Source of the DNA: Mytilisepta virgata
Lineage: Eukaryota > Mollusca > Bivalvia > Mytilida > Mytilidae
Reading direction: 5' to 3'
Length of the DNA stretch: 64,000 bases
Assembly (NCBI GenBank): GCA_028015205.1
Contig: CM051518.1
Location: 52,934,372-52,998,371, forward strand
Both the position numbers and the translations under genes were made by a program. The notes under the pieces are model-generated. The model did no database searches. It had not been told where the DNA came from and saw nothing but the letters and a program-made list of their open reading frames with translations. Shown here one piece after another: positions 63,502 through 64,000 of this stretch. Position 1 is the first letter of the stretch. Every line of letters starts with the position of its first letter.

Positions 63502-64000
63502 ACTAAGAAGAGTGGACACTCTACATGTCTCGCCTGAGTATGCACATGGACACAGAATAATGATTATCTGATACCCCACATTTTGCCAGTCAAAGGAAAA
63601 TCTCTTAAAAGAAATTGAGGTCAAGGTCAAAAGGCAGGTGTATCCACTAAGAAGCATGCAATTGAGGTCATAGTCCAGAGACAGGTGTCAGACTTGCATT
63701 TACCCACCAAGAACTATCTATAGACCAAACACGGATGGGTCTAGGTATTACATAAAAAATTTGGATGAAAGACACTCAACCATGAAATTGAGGTCAAGGT
63801 CCAGAGACAAGTGTCAGACTGGCATGTACCCATCAAGAACTATCAATCAATAGACCAAATACAGTGGGTCTAGGTATTACAGTTTCTGAGAAATGGACTT
63901 AACCATGAGAAAGTGACAAAGTCACTCAAGCATGAAATTGAGGTCAAGGTCCCAAGCCAGGTGTCAGATTGGCATGTACCCACCAAAAACTATCTATAGA
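63502..64000 (-). mobile_element. Helitron-like element, box ATGTCTCGCC, running off the window
   Basis: It begins ACTAAG (63502), then a perfect stem AGAGT-GGAC-ACTCT and the box ATGTCTCGCC at about 63524. At least three cores follow with GAAATTGAGGTCAAGGTC, AGGTGTCAGACTGGCATGTA, and CCAAGAACTATCTATAGACC. The right end lies beyond 64000, so its hairpin cannot be checked. Confidence 0.7.

Overview
The window is eukaryotic, from a bivalve mollusc and most likely a marine mussel (Mytilidae). It is AT-rich, with short exons, GT-AG introns and many small transposons. Several dispersed repeats look like ones I know from mussel genomes. The species call is from memory of those repeats and is not proven.

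Right half (31950-63157, minus strand): 28 consecutive exons of one large gene, read right to left. Their splice phases fit from exon to exon and together give about 1,770 codons. The protein is the lysosomal trafficking regulator LYST (BEACH family): the exons run in the order of vertebrate LYST, from the armadillo-like region through the concanavalin A-like domain and the middle helical region to the segment just before the PH-BEACH module. The first exons lie to the right of the window. The PH-BEACH-WD40 exons should lie to its left.

Left half (1-about 31120): an unbroken head-to-tail array of about fifty units of a Helitron-like, non-autonomous element. It extends past the left edge. Each unit has an ACTAG end with a small stem-loop, a 10-bp GC-rich box, one to three core repeats, a GAAA/AAT microsatellite, and zero to three copies of a terminal hairpin module. 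The array ends in a block of 13 hairpin modules. If the assembly is right, it fills one LYST intron of more than 31 kb, just before the PH-BEACH exons.

The other introns hold relatives of the same design with different boxes (near 22.1, 38.9, 43.4, 54.5 and 63.5 kb), all in the same orientation. They also hold target-site-flanked SINE-like copies, several MITEs, a nine-copy 181-bp array, a dimer of a 335-bp fold-back repeat, and a 1.14-kb near-perfect palindrome whose edge is 9 bp from a LYST splice donor.

Two observations stand out. The shared end structure joins at least six unrelated-looking repeat families into one Helitron-like type. One LYST exon carries a six-copy 36-bp in-frame minisatellite that multiplies a splice donor and is followed at once by an in-frame TAG.
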